Positions 51,472 to 60,146 of a DNA stretch of 64,000 nucleotides are shown in pieces. Within the stretch, counting starts at the first letter, position 1. Every line of letters starts with the position of its first letter. Source of the stretch: Chloroflexota bacterium (GTDB lineage: Bacteria > Chloroflexota > Anaerolineae > Aggregatilineales > UBA2796); contig JAJPHV010000102.1 in NCBI GenBank assembly GCA_021325095.1, positions 1 through 64,000 of the forward strand, read 5' to 3'. The notes under the pieces are model-generated. The model did not search any database, was not told where the DNA came from, and was given only the letters and a program-made list of their open reading frames with translations. Position numbers and translations under genes: made by a program.

Positions 51472-52008
51472 ATGATCACGATCCAGGCTGGTTACGCCCT
51501 CGTCATTGATGATGACCCTGCAAACCGGGATTTCCTGGAACGCCTGCTGCAAACGGCAGCTTTCAAAGTGACAGGCGCTGGCTGCGGCGCGGAAGGTCTC
51601 AAGGCTGCACAGGCGATGCCCGGTCTGGCCCTGGCGCTGGTCGATCAGCAACTGCCGGATGCCCCCGGCCTGGAAGTTATTGCTAAATTACGAGCCGATC
51701 ATCCAGAGGCACTGTTGGTAATGGCGACGATGCATGATGATCGCCCGCTGATTGATCGCGCTTTTGCGGCGGGCGTTGACGTGTTTCTGGTGAAACCGCA
51801 CGGCTTCATGGAATTGTATCGTCGGCTCAAGGATGCGGATAGCAACATCGACAAGCTGCGGCGGCTGATCATCGATCAGTATGGCCCGCGCCCATACCGA
51901 GACCCGGCGCTTCGCAAAACCGGTGAGATGAAAGCTGCTAAACCGGCCTCTCAAGATGGCCCAACACCGGCTGCCACCACACTCGTTCCGCCCTCACCCA
52001 ATCACTGA
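51472..52008 (+). CDS. Stand-alone receiver-domain response regulator
   Basis: A 178-residue protein. The receiver domain (1-125) has the acidic triad VIDDDPANRDF, the phospho-acceptor Asp in LALALVDQQLPDAPG, and the Lys in FLVKPHG. The C-terminal 50 residues are basic then Pro/Thr-rich (KAAKPASQDGPTPAATT), similar in style to the previous gene. There is no DNA-binding domain. It follows the receiver gene by 23 nt and overlaps the convergent TIM-barrel gene by 15 bp. It probably takes part in the same relay. Confidence 0.88.
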   Translation: MITIQAGYALVIDDDPANRDFLERLLQTAAFKVTGAGCGAEGLKAAQAMPGLALALVDQQLPDAPGLEVIAKLRADHPEALLVMATMHDDRPLIDRAFAAGVDVFLVKPHGFMELYRRLKDADSNIDKLRRLIIDQYGPRPYRDPALRKTGEMKAAKPASQDGPTPAATTLVPPSPNH

Positions 52009-53208
52009 CCGCACCAATTCATCCAGTTTCAGACCGTCCTCCGGCACGAAGCGCCGCCAGTAAGCCGCCGATTCGCGGATATTGGCAAGGCTGTGTTCGG
52101 GGCGTTCCGCTGTCCCACTGAATAGCTCGATGGTCAGGTAGATTGCCTTGCAGCGCGGCGGAAAGCCAGCCGCTTCCGTCTGCACGTAAGAGTCGTAGAG
52201 CGCTCTGAGCAGGCGCTCCGGCACCACAATGCCCTGCCGGTTGTATGGCTCGGTAAAAGGATGGTGCGCCGACGAGAGGCCATCTGTCTGTTGCAGATGG
52301 ATGATGCTGGCATAACATCCCAGGCGGCGAAGCCAGGCGTACAGGTCGCCATCCTCTTCCGCCGCGAACAGATACGCGCGGCGCTGCATCTCCGTCAGCA
52401 GGCGCTCCACTGCCCCCGGCTCGTCGATCAATTCCACCACGTCGATCAGCCCAAGCCACACATCCGGCGGCGCTTGGCCCTGGCGCAGGGCGGCGACGAC
52501 GGCCTCGACGGCTGCGCGCGGCGGCAGCAAGAAACGGCGCTGCCCGACCTGGTGGCCCGTATCCAGCGTCAGGTAGAACGGAGTGCCGCTGCGGTCATAC
52601 ACTGCCTGTACCATGCGTGCCGCGCCGTCAATCGTCCAGGGGATTTGATGCGGGCTGTACATTTGCTCGATGCACAGGCTAACCCCGGCTTGCCACGCAG
52701 CTCCGGCCAGTTGCGTCAGGCGCGCGATGAGATCAGCTTCGGCTTCGGCATAGCGTTCGGGTTGGCGGAGAACGGACTGCGGGAACGCATGGCAGAAGAA
52801 GCCCAGCCCGGCTCCGAGCACCGCAGCGTTCCGAATCATCGGTTCCAGCCAGCGGTGCTGAATATGATCGCGCACTCGCGGGTCAGGATGAGCTAGTCCC
52901 AGCGTTGCGTAAGTACCGTGCCCTGAATACAGGTTTGCCACCCGGACGCCTGTTCGCGCTGAAGCGGCCTGGACAGCTTCGATCCAGTCCTGCAATACCT
53001 CCGGCGGGCTGTACAGTGGATCACATTCGGTGTCGGCGCTGGCCTCCACGTAGAAAATGCCCGCGTCCCGGACGATCCGCATCCATTCACTCGGCTCCGT
53101 CCAGCGTTTCGACGCAAAGCAGTTGTCCACAGCCAGATAAATTTCGGGAAACACGGCCTGGCCTTTCGATAGCGTGATCGGCAGTCGCTGTGCTGAGACT
53201 GTCTTCAA
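51994..53208 (-). CDS. Xylose-isomerase-like TIM-barrel sugar (phosphate) isomerase/epimerase
   Basis: A 404-residue protein of the AP endonuclease 2/sugar epimerase superfamily. Visible barrel strands include IYLAVDNCFASKRW, GIFYVEASAD, VRVANLYSGHG, VSLCIEQMYSPHQIPWTIDG (metal-binding Glu), FYLTLDTGHQVGQ (Asp, His) and SIIHLQQTDG. The start at 53208 is a TTG without a ribosome-binding site. GTG 53154 with AAAGG 7 nt upstream would give 386 residues and fits the fold better. The substrate is unknown. It is probably co-transcribed with the upstream membrane protein. Confidence 0.82.
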   Translation of the reverse strand: MKTVSAQRLPITLSKGQAVFPEIYLAVDNCFASKRWTEPSEWMRIVRDAGIFYVEASADTECDPLYSPPEVLQDWIEAVQAASARTGVRVANLYSGHGTYATLGLAHPDPRVRDHIQHRWLEPMIRNAAVLGAGLGFFCHAFPQSVLRQPERYAEAEADLIARLTQLAGAAWQAGVSLCIEQMYSPHQIPWTIDGAARMVQAVYDRSGTPFYLTLDTGHQVGQRRFLLPPRAAVEAVVAALRQGQAPPDVWLGLIDVVELIDEPGAVERLLTEMQRRAYLFAAEEDGDLYAWLRRLGCYASIIHLQQTDGLSSAHHPFTEPYNRQGIVVPERLLRALYDSYVQTEAAGFPPRCKAIYLTIELFSGTAERPEHSLANIRESAAYWRRFVPEDGLKLDELVRSVIG

Positions 53209-53224
53209 AATGCCGCGTGCCGCC

Positions 53225-54322
53225 TCAGCCCAGGAAACCCGGTAAGATCAGGGTAATCAGGAGCGCGGGGGTCCACAATGAAGAAAGCGCATATAACAGG
53301 CGCGGCTGCTGGATGTCTGCCGCAAAAAGCAGCCCTGCCGGGACAAGAGGCATTGCCACACGAAAAGCCGCTGTAAGGTCAAAAGCCGTTGCTCCGGGCA
53401 GGTACAGCACCCAAACCGCTGACGTCAACATGAACCAGGCAGGAAGCGACGACGGGTGGCGCATCCCATAAATCAGCGCTGTCGTGCCCAGAGCAAGCGC
53501 GGGCAAGATCAGCCAGATGACCATCAGCAAGAGTTCGATGGCGGTTTTGGCATTGCCGTAGCCTTGCAGCGGGAATAGGGGCGGTACCGTCCCACCATAG
53601 ATGATCGCCGGTTCAGCCACGATGAAATGAAGGATGACGGCCCACAGCACGTAAGGCAGCAGACTAACGACGACAAGTGTCAGCGCGGCACGACGGCGTC
53701 CGCTGAAAAAGAGGAACAGGCCTGCAGCAGCCACGAAGACAAAGCCCATATCCTTCGCCAGTGCGCTCAATGCCAGGAGCAAAGCGCCAGCATACAGCCG
53801 TTGATCGCGTACCAGCGCCAGTCCGGCGATGCCGAACATCACGCAGCTCAGTTCGTTGAGGCCCAGCCGAATCGTAAAAATGACGCCAATCCAGAACGCA
53901 AAGACCAGCGCATACCACGCCGGACGTCCGTAACGCACGAGCCAGGCGGCCAGCACGCCTGCCGCGATCCCCAGTGCCACCAGGTTAACAACGATCATCA
54001 TCCAGGGAATGAGGCTGGCCTGCCCCAACGACACGAGCCTGACGATCAGGGGATAGCCAATGCGTTGCAAACGGTAAGAGGGAACATCCAGTCTGGGCTG
54101 AGAGGCCAGACCTTCCAGAGCGATATAGTAGGCGAACTGGCCGTCATAACCAATTGATCCCTGCGGATCGTGATCCTGGAAACGTGTTCCGATAGCGACA
54201 AAGGCCATCGGATCGTTATTCCCCCGAGCGAGAAGCACCGCGACCCACGACAGGGTCAAAACCAGGGCAACGCTGATGACCATCCCAATTTTGAATGCCC
54301 GACTTTGGTGTGTGAGTGGCAC
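53225..54322 (-). CDS. GT-C-like integral membrane protein
   Basis: A 365-residue polytopic membrane protein with about ten helices. An early periplasmic loop contains QGSIGYDGQFAYYIALEG, a D-G-Q motif typical of a group of mannosyltransferase-related proteins in Chloroflexota. Later parts read LALSALAKDMGFVFVAAAGL and ATAFDLTAAFRVAMPLVPA. The start is GTG 54322. There is no C-terminal soluble domain, unlike the GT-C proteins at the start of the window. A glycosyltransferase function is likely but not proved, and the sugar is unknown. Confidence 0.75.
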   Translation of the reverse strand: MPLTHQSRAFKIGMVISVALVLTLSWVAVLLARGNNDPMAFVAIGTRFQDHDPQGSIGYDGQFAYYIALEGLASQPRLDVPSYRLQRIGYPLIVRLVSLGQASLIPWMMIVVNLVALGIAAGVLAAWLVRYGRPAWYALVFAFWIGVIFTIRLGLNELSCVMFGIAGLALVRDQRLYAGALLLALSALAKDMGFVFVAAAGLFLFFSGRRRAALTLVVVSLLPYVLWAVILHFIVAEPAIIYGGTVPPLFPLQGYGNAKTAIELLLMVIWLILPALALGTTALIYGMRHPSSLPAWFMLTSAVWVLYLPGATAFDLTAAFRVAMPLVPAGLLFAADIQQPRLLYALSSLWTPALLITLILPGFLG

Positions 54323-54385
54323 GTTTCAATCCGTCCGTGAAGCCTCTGCTCCGCCCCTCATGATTATACGTTAACACGGGTTGGC

Positions 54386-54958
54386 TCAGTCGAGTAGGCT
54401 GGCGGCATCGGCTCCGCTGGCATAGGCAACGCCATCAATGAAGCCCACTGCCTTGTCGGTAAAGGGATAGCGGGCGAGGTACTGCCAGAATTCGGCGCTG
54501 TGGTTAGGAAACTTGCGGTGGCAAATCTCATGGGCCAGGATGTAGTCGATCACATAGTCCGGCCAGTCGCGGATCGCGTCGCTGACGCGAATGTCGCCAT
54601 CCGTCGCACCGCCTGTCGTAAAACTGCCCAGGCGGTGCTTCATATTGCTGACCCACCGGATCGAGTGCCAGGACAATTCGCCATTGAAGTACCGTTCGTT
54701 GAGGGCCTGGGCACGCTGCATCAGGCTGGCGTCGGATTGGCGTGTGGCACGTTTGCGCTGGCGGCTGATTCGCGGCAGGATGTTGTTAAGAATCCTGTCG
54801 ATTTCTTCGCGCGTCATGCCACGCGGCACGCGAAGGTTGACGTTGCTGCCGCGCATCGTCCAGCGCGCGGAGGTGCGCAGGCGGGTGTCTGAATCGATGG
54901 TGACGGTGAGGGTGTCACCACCCGTCTGCACTTCAATTTGATATTTGCGGGTGGTCAT
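54386..54958 (-). CDS. YgjP/DUF45-type zinc metallopeptidase
   Basis: A 190-residue protein. The C-terminal half carries the HExxH zinc motif in YILAHEICHRKFPNHSAEFW, with the downstream His also in place, as in YgjP/WLM-type (M48-like) peptidases. The N-terminal part (LRVPRGMTREEIDRILNNIL) and RWVSNMKHRLGSFTTGG are typical of DUF45. Family members include SprT-like proteins that act on DNA-protein crosslinks, but this subgroup is uncharacterised. ATG 54958; no membrane or signal sequence, so cytoplasmic. Confidence 0.88.
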   Translation of the reverse strand: MTTRKYQIEVQTGGDTLTVTIDSDTRLRTSARWTMRGSNVNLRVPRGMTREEIDRILNNILPRISRQRKRATRQSDASLMQRAQALNERYFNGELSWHSIRWVSNMKHRLGSFTTGGATDGDIRVSDAIRDWPDYVIDYILAHEICHRKFPNHSAEFWQYLARYPFTDKAVGFIDGVAYASGADAASLLD

Positions 54959-55045
54959 CGGCTAATTACGAAGTCTGGTTAACGAGAAACGCCGGGCACG
55001 TGCTAGACCCGACTTTTTACAGTTTACCGCAACTTCGCGGTTGTT

Positions 55046-55612
55046 TCACCCTGGCGGTGGGTTATCGTAGAGAAATGCACCTGGGAAATCCGGAGCGACC
55101 TGCTTCTTCTTGCCACTCCACGCCTCGATCTGGATACGGTACACCGCCGTGCGCGCCAGTTCTTCGGGCGTGATGGGCCGGTACTGCTGGCCGGGGCGCA
55201 GGTGTGGGAAATACTTGTCAAGCAGCTTCTGAAGCGCGCAGGTAGCCTGATCCGCTTCTTGAATCACCATCCCGCGCCCGAACACCACCACACTGGCGTA
55301 TTCCACACTGAATTCGAGGGCTGTGTCAGCCGGAAGCAGACGGCCCATCTTGTGAACGCTGAAGCAGACGCGCTCGTCGATTTCGAGATTGGCGCGGGTG
55401 CGCCCCAGGCGCGCGGTGTGCATGTAGATGGCGTGGGCCGCCTCGTCGTAGGCGAACAGGTTGTTGTTGATGAAGGGCTGTCCCTCATAGACCGTTGCCA
55501 GCGTACCGGTAGGCGCGCGGTGCAGCATGGCCCGTATCCACGCCTCATCCTCGACGGCGCGATCTGCGCGGCGCACCTGGGCGTAGGGTAATGTGCTGTA
55601 GTCTTTCGGCAT
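55046..55612 (-). CDS. Pyridoxamine 5'-phosphate oxidase-family (FMN split-barrel) protein
   Basis: A 188-residue protein of the PPOX/Nim-like flavin split-barrel family. The fold is seen in APTGTLATVYEGQPFINNNL, then AIYMHTARLGRTRANLEID and RVCFSVHKMGRLLPADTALE, with a C-terminal VYRIQIEAWSGKKKQ. The pattern resembles nitroimidazole-resistance-type flavoproteins. ATG 55612 is preferred to GTG 55618 because AGGA then has a 7-nt spacing. The ligand could be FMN, F420 or heme, which sequence alone does not settle. It is a single gene between a metallopeptidase and DinB. Confidence 0.87.
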   Translation of the reverse strand: MPKDYSTLPYAQVRRADRAVEDEAWIRAMLHRAPTGTLATVYEGQPFINNNLFAYDEAAHAIYMHTARLGRTRANLEIDERVCFSVHKMGRLLPADTALEFSVEYASVVVFGRGMVIQEADQATCALQKLLDKYFPHLRPGQQYRPITPEELARTAVYRIQIEAWSGKKKQVAPDFPGAFLYDNPPPG

Positions 55613-55717
55613 GTCCACGTCCTGCTGTGGCTGAATCTGGTTTCATCTTAGCTGGAAAGCAGTCCACGACAAGAGACATTGGCGGGCAAAATGGGGAGAC
55701 AATATGTTTCGGCCTGG

Positions 55718-56227
55718 TCACCAATCACCGGCATAACCCACATCATACGGCTCGGCCAACCTGACCGCCCTGCCCCGCCGCAGCTCCACAAGCTGCCGCA
55801 TGTGCAGGTTATCGTGGGCGACCCAGGCGCTTAACATATCGCCGACCTTCATGCGCCTGAACGGAGTGACGTATTCGGCTTCCCAGTCTGGCGACGACAG
55901 GCCCCGTAGCCAGGCCAGCGACCTGGCGCGCTCTGCCGCAAAATCATCGAGCATTGCCGCCAGATCGCGCTCGTTGTAACGGCGCGCCGTCACCCAACCG
56001 ACGGGATCAATGCGCGGCCAACCATCCTGGGGCCTGTGCAGAATCAGGTCAAGGTGCAGCCGAAAATCCTCTCGTTCTTCGTCGCACAGGTGGCAGACGA
56101 CCTCAAGCACCGACCACGAATCCGGGGCGGGTTTGATGCGCGCCTCCGCCTGCGTGATACCGCTCACCAGTGCCCGGACGATTTCCGGGCCGTGTGCCAG
56201 CTCGTCGTAGAGCGTTTCAAACTGCAT
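55718..56227 (-). CDS. DinB-family (YfiT-like) protein
   Basis: A 169-residue four-helix-bundle protein. A metal-binding His lies in VLEVVCHLCDEEREDF and two more in WVAHDNLHMRQLVEL, the three-His site of DinB/YfiT. Between them is WLRGLSSPDWEAEYVTPFRR. Members are thiol-dependent transferases or damage-inducible proteins; the exact reaction is unknown. It starts 17 nt after the sulfurtransferase stop, so it is probably the last gene of the macro domain-sulfurtransferase-DinB transcript. Confidence 0.9.
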   Translation of the reverse strand: MQFETLYDELAHGPEIVRALVSGITQAEARIKPAPDSWSVLEVVCHLCDEEREDFRLHLDLILHRPQDGWPRIDPVGWVTARRYNERDLAAMLDDFAAERARSLAWLRGLSSPDWEAEYVTPFRRMKVGDMLSAWVAHDNLHMRQLVELRRGRAVRLAEPYDVGYAGDW

Positions 56228-56244
56228 CGCAGACTCGCCTTGTG

Positions 56245-57099
56245 TTACGCCTCAATCGGCTTGCTATCGTCATTTCCCCAATCCTTCCAGGAGCCATCGT
56301 ACATCGACACGTTCTCCAGCCCGGCCACCTTGAGCGCCAGCATCCCGAAGCTGGCTGAGACGCCCGCATTGCAGTAGGTGATGACTTCCGGCGCGGAGCC
56401 ATCCACCCCCAGCGCGGCGAACTTTTCGCGCAGTTTGTCAGGTGGAAGCAACGTATCGTCGGCGGCTACCAGATCGGCGCGCGGGCAGTTGAGCGCGCCG
56501 GGGATATGCCCTTTGCGCCGGGCGCGGGACGACTGCCCTTTGTATTCTTCGCGCGAACGCATGTCGAGCAGGCGCACCGGGCTGTGCAGTGCGCTCAAGA
56601 CCTGATCAGCCGTGCGCCGCCAGGCCGGGTCAGGGCACGGCACGAACTGGGCAGGCCACACAGCGGGAATGTCCGCTGAGGTGGGTCGCCCCTCCGCGAT
56701 CCACTTTTTCCAGCCACCGTCCAGCACGGCGACGGCATGGTGTCCGTAATAGTTGAGGCCCCACCACAGCCGGGCAGCAAACATGCCCTGGGCGTCGTCA
56801 TAAGTCACCACGAACGTGTCGGGGCCGATCCCGGCGCGGCTCATAGCGGCGGCAAAGCGCTCCGGCTTGGCGATGGGCGCATGGTGCGGATCATCGGGAT
56901 CGGTGATTTCGTAGACCCAATCCACGAAGACCGCGCCCGGAATGTGCGCTTTCAAGTAATCGGCATGGTGGTTGAAGTAATGCGGCGGCGGTTCGCTGGC
57001 CGGGATGACGTGACCGCGAATATCCAAGATGCGCAGGTCGGGGTCGGACAGGTGATCGTTCAACCAGCTCGTGCTGACAAGAAGCCTTTCAGCCCTCAA
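56245..57099 (-). CDS. Thiosulfate/3-mercaptopyruvate sulfurtransferase (two rhodanese domains)
   Basis: A 284-residue tandem rhodanese. The inactive N-terminal domain begins [20 protein letters not shown] and contains [20 protein letters not shown]; the C-terminal domain has [28 protein letters not shown] and the active-site loop [16 protein letters not shown] with the catalytic Cys. The TTG start at 57099 overlaps the macro-domain stop (TTGA) and has AGGAGG 9 nt upstream. The frame further upstream lies wholly inside that gene. It moves sulfur from thiosulfate or mercaptopyruvate to cyanide or thiols. Confidence 0.92.
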   Translation of the reverse strand: MRAERLLVSTSWLNDHLSDPDLRILDIRGHVIPASEPPPHYFNHHADYLKAHIPGAVFVDWVYEITDPDDPHHAPIAKPERFAAAMSRAGIGPDTFVVTYDDAQGMFAARLWWGLNYYGHHAVAVLDGGWKKWIAEGRPTSADIPAVWPAQFVPCPDPAWRRTADQVLSALHSPVRLLDMRSREEYKGQSSRARRKGHIPGALNCPRADLVAADDTLLPPDKLREKFAALGVDGSAPEVITYCNAGVSASFGMLALKVAGLENVSMYDGSWKDWGNDDSKPIEA

Positions 57100-57626
57100 C
57101 TCGATTTGCCTCCTGCAACTTCTTTGATCGCATTTTCGTAAGCGTCGTAAGTCCCCTGATCGAAGCATACCACGCTCACACGCTCCACACTATCGTTTCT
57201 GTCCAGGAAGTTCTTGATCTCTCGCACGGCGATTTTCGAGGCGCGCTCTACCGGGAAGCCATATGCGCCCGTACTGATCGACGGGAAAGCAACCGTCTTG
57301 AGGTGGTGCTGCTCGACCAGGGCAAAGCAGCTTCGGTAGCAGCTTGCCAGCAGTTCATCCTCGCTGCTGTTGCCGCCATGCCAGACCGGGCCAACCGTAT
57401 GGATGACCCACCGGGCAGGCAGCCGATAGCCGCGCGTGCTCTTGGCCTCGCCAGTACGGCAGCCGTTCAGTTTGCGACACTCTTCGAGCAGTTCCGGTCC
57501 GGCTGCACGGTGGATTGCGCCGTCCACGCCACCACCGCCCAACAGCGAATTGTTGGCGGCGTTCACAATCGCATCTACATCTTGCCGGGTGATGTCGCCC
57601 CTGACCAGCGTGAGTCGATCTATCAT
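57096..57626 (-). CDS. Macro-domain ADP-ribose-binding protein (YmdB-like)
   Basis: A 176-residue macro domain, probably an O-acetyl-ADP-ribose or mono-ADP-ribosyl hydrolase. It shows [20 protein letters not shown], the signature [32 protein letters not shown], and [19 protein letters not shown]. The residues that contact ADP-ribose are present. The C-terminal few residues encode the ribosome-binding site of the following sulfurtransferase, so the two are translationally coupled. Confidence 0.95.
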   Translation of the reverse strand: MIDRLTLVRGDITRQDVDAIVNAANNSLLGGGGVDGAIHRAAGPELLEECRKLNGCRTGEAKSTRGYRLPARWVIHTVGPVWHGGNSSEDELLASCYRSCFALVEQHHLKTVAFPSISTGAYGFPVERASKIAVREIKNFLDRNDSVERVSVVCFDQGTYDAYENAIKEVAGGKSS

Positions 57627-57700
57627 GGCTTAACTCGCTTCCTGGTTCCCCGGGCCTCACTCCTGACCCTGCTCCACAAGTGAGGTCAAGTCGCTTCTTT

Positions 57701-59719
57701 TTAAGAGAATACCACGACCTGATGACCTGCGACCTCCGGCACAGTCACCCAGGTGATGCCTTCAACGGTTTCGTGGGCCAGCGCCCGCCCATCAGGAGCC
57801 AGCGAAACGTCTGTTGCTGGCTGCTCCATCCTGACACCGACACGCACGTTATAGAGCGGCAGAACATCCTCGACCAGTTCCAGGTTCTCGCCCCGGCGCT
57901 GCGGAACGGCGTGGAGGAGATGCAGCACGTAGCGCCCACCCTGTGCAGACTGGCGCAGCAAGCCGATCTCTGCCGTCGTGGGCAGGTTCGGCGCGACAAA
58001 CACCCTATCCGGCGCAAGGCGATCCAGCAGCGCGCCGATCAAGTCCCGGTAATAGGGGACAGCATGGCGGCGATAGGCGACGAACAGCGGGCTGTGGCAG
58101 TAGATGATTCGCCCTGACTGCACAATGGCCGGGTCGTCACTGACTCGATCAAACGGCGTGTGCGCGTGGGAGGTAAAGTGACGGTGCGTTCGGTTGAAAT
58201 ATGGCACGCCGACGGAGGCCAGTACCGTGCTACCAACCCGGGCGCGGACACGGCTGCCGCGCTCGTACAAGACCTGGTTATAGGCCGTGAAGCGCCCCGG
58301 CAATTGCTGCCCGGCAACCAAGAAATCGGGGTTGTAGGGCGCATCGTCCAGGTAATCTACACCGATGTCCAGGGCGAACGCTTTGCCGTCAGGGGTCAGG
58401 CCGGCCCGGTGCGTCAGCAGCAGCGCACCGCCCTGTGCCAGGTAAGCCCGCATCTTGTCGGCCAGCGCGGGGCCAAAGGGCACAACGTCTGGCGCGATGA
58501 TCGCCTGGTAGCGGGTGAAGTCGGCCTCGTAGTCGATGAATTGGTAAGGGCGGTGCAGTTCCATCATCATGCGCATTGCGCCCTCATCGACATCGCGCCC
58601 GGCGGTGCGGAAGCGCGCTCCCGTTTCGGCCAGCAGTACGCCAATCTCCCGAACGGGTTCGGCTCCATCCGTCCAGGGTTCGAGCGCTTCAACTCGTGCG
58701 TACACCCGGCCAATGCGTTCGTAGGTGGCCGCGCCCAGTTTGCCGCGTGGATGCACCTGGTCGCCAATGGAACAGGCCGCGCCACTTGCCAGCATCCGGG
58801 CGCACTCATATTGCAGGGCTGCTTCGGGCTTCAACCCGCCAAAATCCCCCCAACTCTTGTGGAAAATGCCTGTCATGCCCAGCAGGGGCACGCCGAGCGT
58901 CTGGAAATACGCCGCAAAGAGCGGATAGTGGTGGTAGCCCCACACGACAGAGGGCAGCGATTCGATCTCGACGTGGGTGAAGTAGGACAGTTCAGCCCGC
59001 GTGCTGACCGCCGGGTCACGATCCGGACGCAGGCGGCTGTTGAAAAAGATGGTCGCCTGTGGGTTATGCCGCCGCACCAGATCGCTGGCCCGTCGCATAA
59101 AATCCCGTTCGGCTCTGGTGGCCCAATCCAACACCTGCTCCGTGTCGGTCTCGTCCACGCCGTCGCCCCGCAGCCGGGCCAGCCCTTGTGTCGAATAAAC
59201 CCCTTCGTAGGTGGGACGCAAGATGTCAAAAAAGATGCCGTCCACCGGAGCGTAGCGCGTCAGCACTTCCTCCGTTTGCGCCAGGACATAATCGCCATAC
59301 GGCCCGGTGTAGTCGAGCGAACGCCAGCCCATCGCTTCCAGCGGCCCGCGCCCATCGATCCGTCCATTCCGGTCAAGTTGAAGCCATTCCGGGTGTTCGC
59401 TGGCGGCCAGTTCGTCCCAGCCGACGCTGATGTAGATCGGCGCCCGCGCCCCGATGCCGTGCAGCGCCTCGATCTGCGCACCAAGCAGATCAAAGATCAG
59501 CGAAGGGTGCATCTTGCCGACCTGGGTCGGGTGGTAGCTGAACCCGTGATGGCACTTGCTGAACACGGTCATGCTGTTGATGTGCGCCCTTTTGACCGTT
59601 TCGGCAAATTCCCTGGCATCGAAATCGCGGCCCACATCGGGGATGTCAGCGGCATTGTGCGCGTCGAGATGCACCTGTCGCATTCTCAATCTCAAGTGTA
59701 AGTTGGGCTGTGCTGGCAT
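57701..59719 (-). CDS. Putative glycoside hydrolase (GHL6-like barrel plus beta-galactosidase trimerisation-like domain)
   Basis: A 672-residue cytoplasmic protein. The N-terminus RQVHLDAHNAADIPDVGRDF then INSMTVFSKCHHGFSYHPTQ matches hypothetical glycosyl hydrolase family 6 (GHL6). The barrel continues with YISVGWDELAASEHPEWLQL, VDGIFFDILRPTYEGVYS and IFFNSRLRPDRDPA. From about 370 a Rossmann-like domain like the beta-galactosidase trimerisation module follows (YQAIIAPDVVPFGPALADKM, LAQGGALLLTHRAG). AAGGA is 7 nt before ATG 59719. Substrate is unknown; plant or fucose-type glycans are possible. Confidence 0.75.
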   Translation of the reverse strand: MPAQPNLHLRLRMRQVHLDAHNAADIPDVGRDFDAREFAETVKRAHINSMTVFSKCHHGFSYHPTQVGKMHPSLIFDLLGAQIEALHGIGARAPIYISVGWDELAASEHPEWLQLDRNGRIDGRGPLEAMGWRSLDYTGPYGDYVLAQTEEVLTRYAPVDGIFFDILRPTYEGVYSTQGLARLRGDGVDETDTEQVLDWATRAERDFMRRASDLVRRHNPQATIFFNSRLRPDRDPAVSTRAELSYFTHVEIESLPSVVWGYHHYPLFAAYFQTLGVPLLGMTGIFHKSWGDFGGLKPEAALQYECARMLASGAACSIGDQVHPRGKLGAATYERIGRVYARVEALEPWTDGAEPVREIGVLLAETGARFRTAGRDVDEGAMRMMMELHRPYQFIDYEADFTRYQAIIAPDVVPFGPALADKMRAYLAQGGALLLTHRAGLTPDGKAFALDIGVDYLDDAPYNPDFLVAGQQLPGRFTAYNQVLYERGSRVRARVGSTVLASVGVPYFNRTHRHFTSHAHTPFDRVSDDPAIVQSGRIIYCHSPLFVAYRRHAVPYYRDLIGALLDRLAPDRVFVAPNLPTTAEIGLLRQSAQGGRYVLHLLHAVPQRRGENLELVEDVLPLYNVRVGVRMEQPATDVSLAPDGRALAHETVEGITWVTVPEVAGHQVVVFS

Positions 59720-60146
59720 GTGAAAGTCCTTCCAATGTGTGGGTGGAACCCGTTTGAGCGCGTATGCAGGCCGCGCGCTCGGCAGCCACTCGACGGCCAG
59801 ATCAAGGCCATCCTGCCGCCAGTTTAACCCGGGCCGAGAGCACGTATGCGCGCTCTCGATGAGTGTCGAGCGTCGCCCAGGCGTTCACGTTGAAGCGTGA
59901 AAAGACTGGCGTAGCCTGCGCATAGCCGCCTTTCTGTGGCGAGTAATCCTGTGTTTTGATCTGAAACTAACCGCGAAACCAGTTAATGTTTTTCTCGCCT
60001 ATGGTACGCATACCATAACTCACTGGATCATAGGGCTTCGATGAACGTTTGTCGAGCACACGGGCCGTACCGGGCAGAGCATGTGCAAGGCCATGCCCTC
60101 GCCGCCTGGCGCCCTGCCCACCCTGCTGAAAAGAGGACGAGGCCCA
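59720..60146. other. 427-bp gene-free region with inverted repeats
   Basis: No reading frame with coding character was found. It holds a hairpin CGAGAGC/GCTCTCG (59835-59858) and a palindrome TATGGTA-CGCA-TACCATA (60000-60017), listed separately. The segment around 59960-60020 is more AT-rich than its surroundings, as promoter regions are. It probably contains the promoter of the GHL6-like gene. Confidence 0.5.
60000..60017. promoter_or_regulatory. Candidate operator palindrome upstream of the GHL6-like gene
   Basis: TATGGTA (60000-60006) and TACCATA (60011-60017) are perfect inverted arms around CGCA. It is 280 nt upstream of the GHL6-like start. GntR and LacI regulators bind sites of this kind; no regulator gene is adjacent. 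Confidence 0.35.

Noticed and set aside
58160..59701. A 513-codon plus-strand frame opposite the GHL6-like gene
   Set aside because: Antisense shadow; no start with a ribosome-binding site and no recognisable domain.
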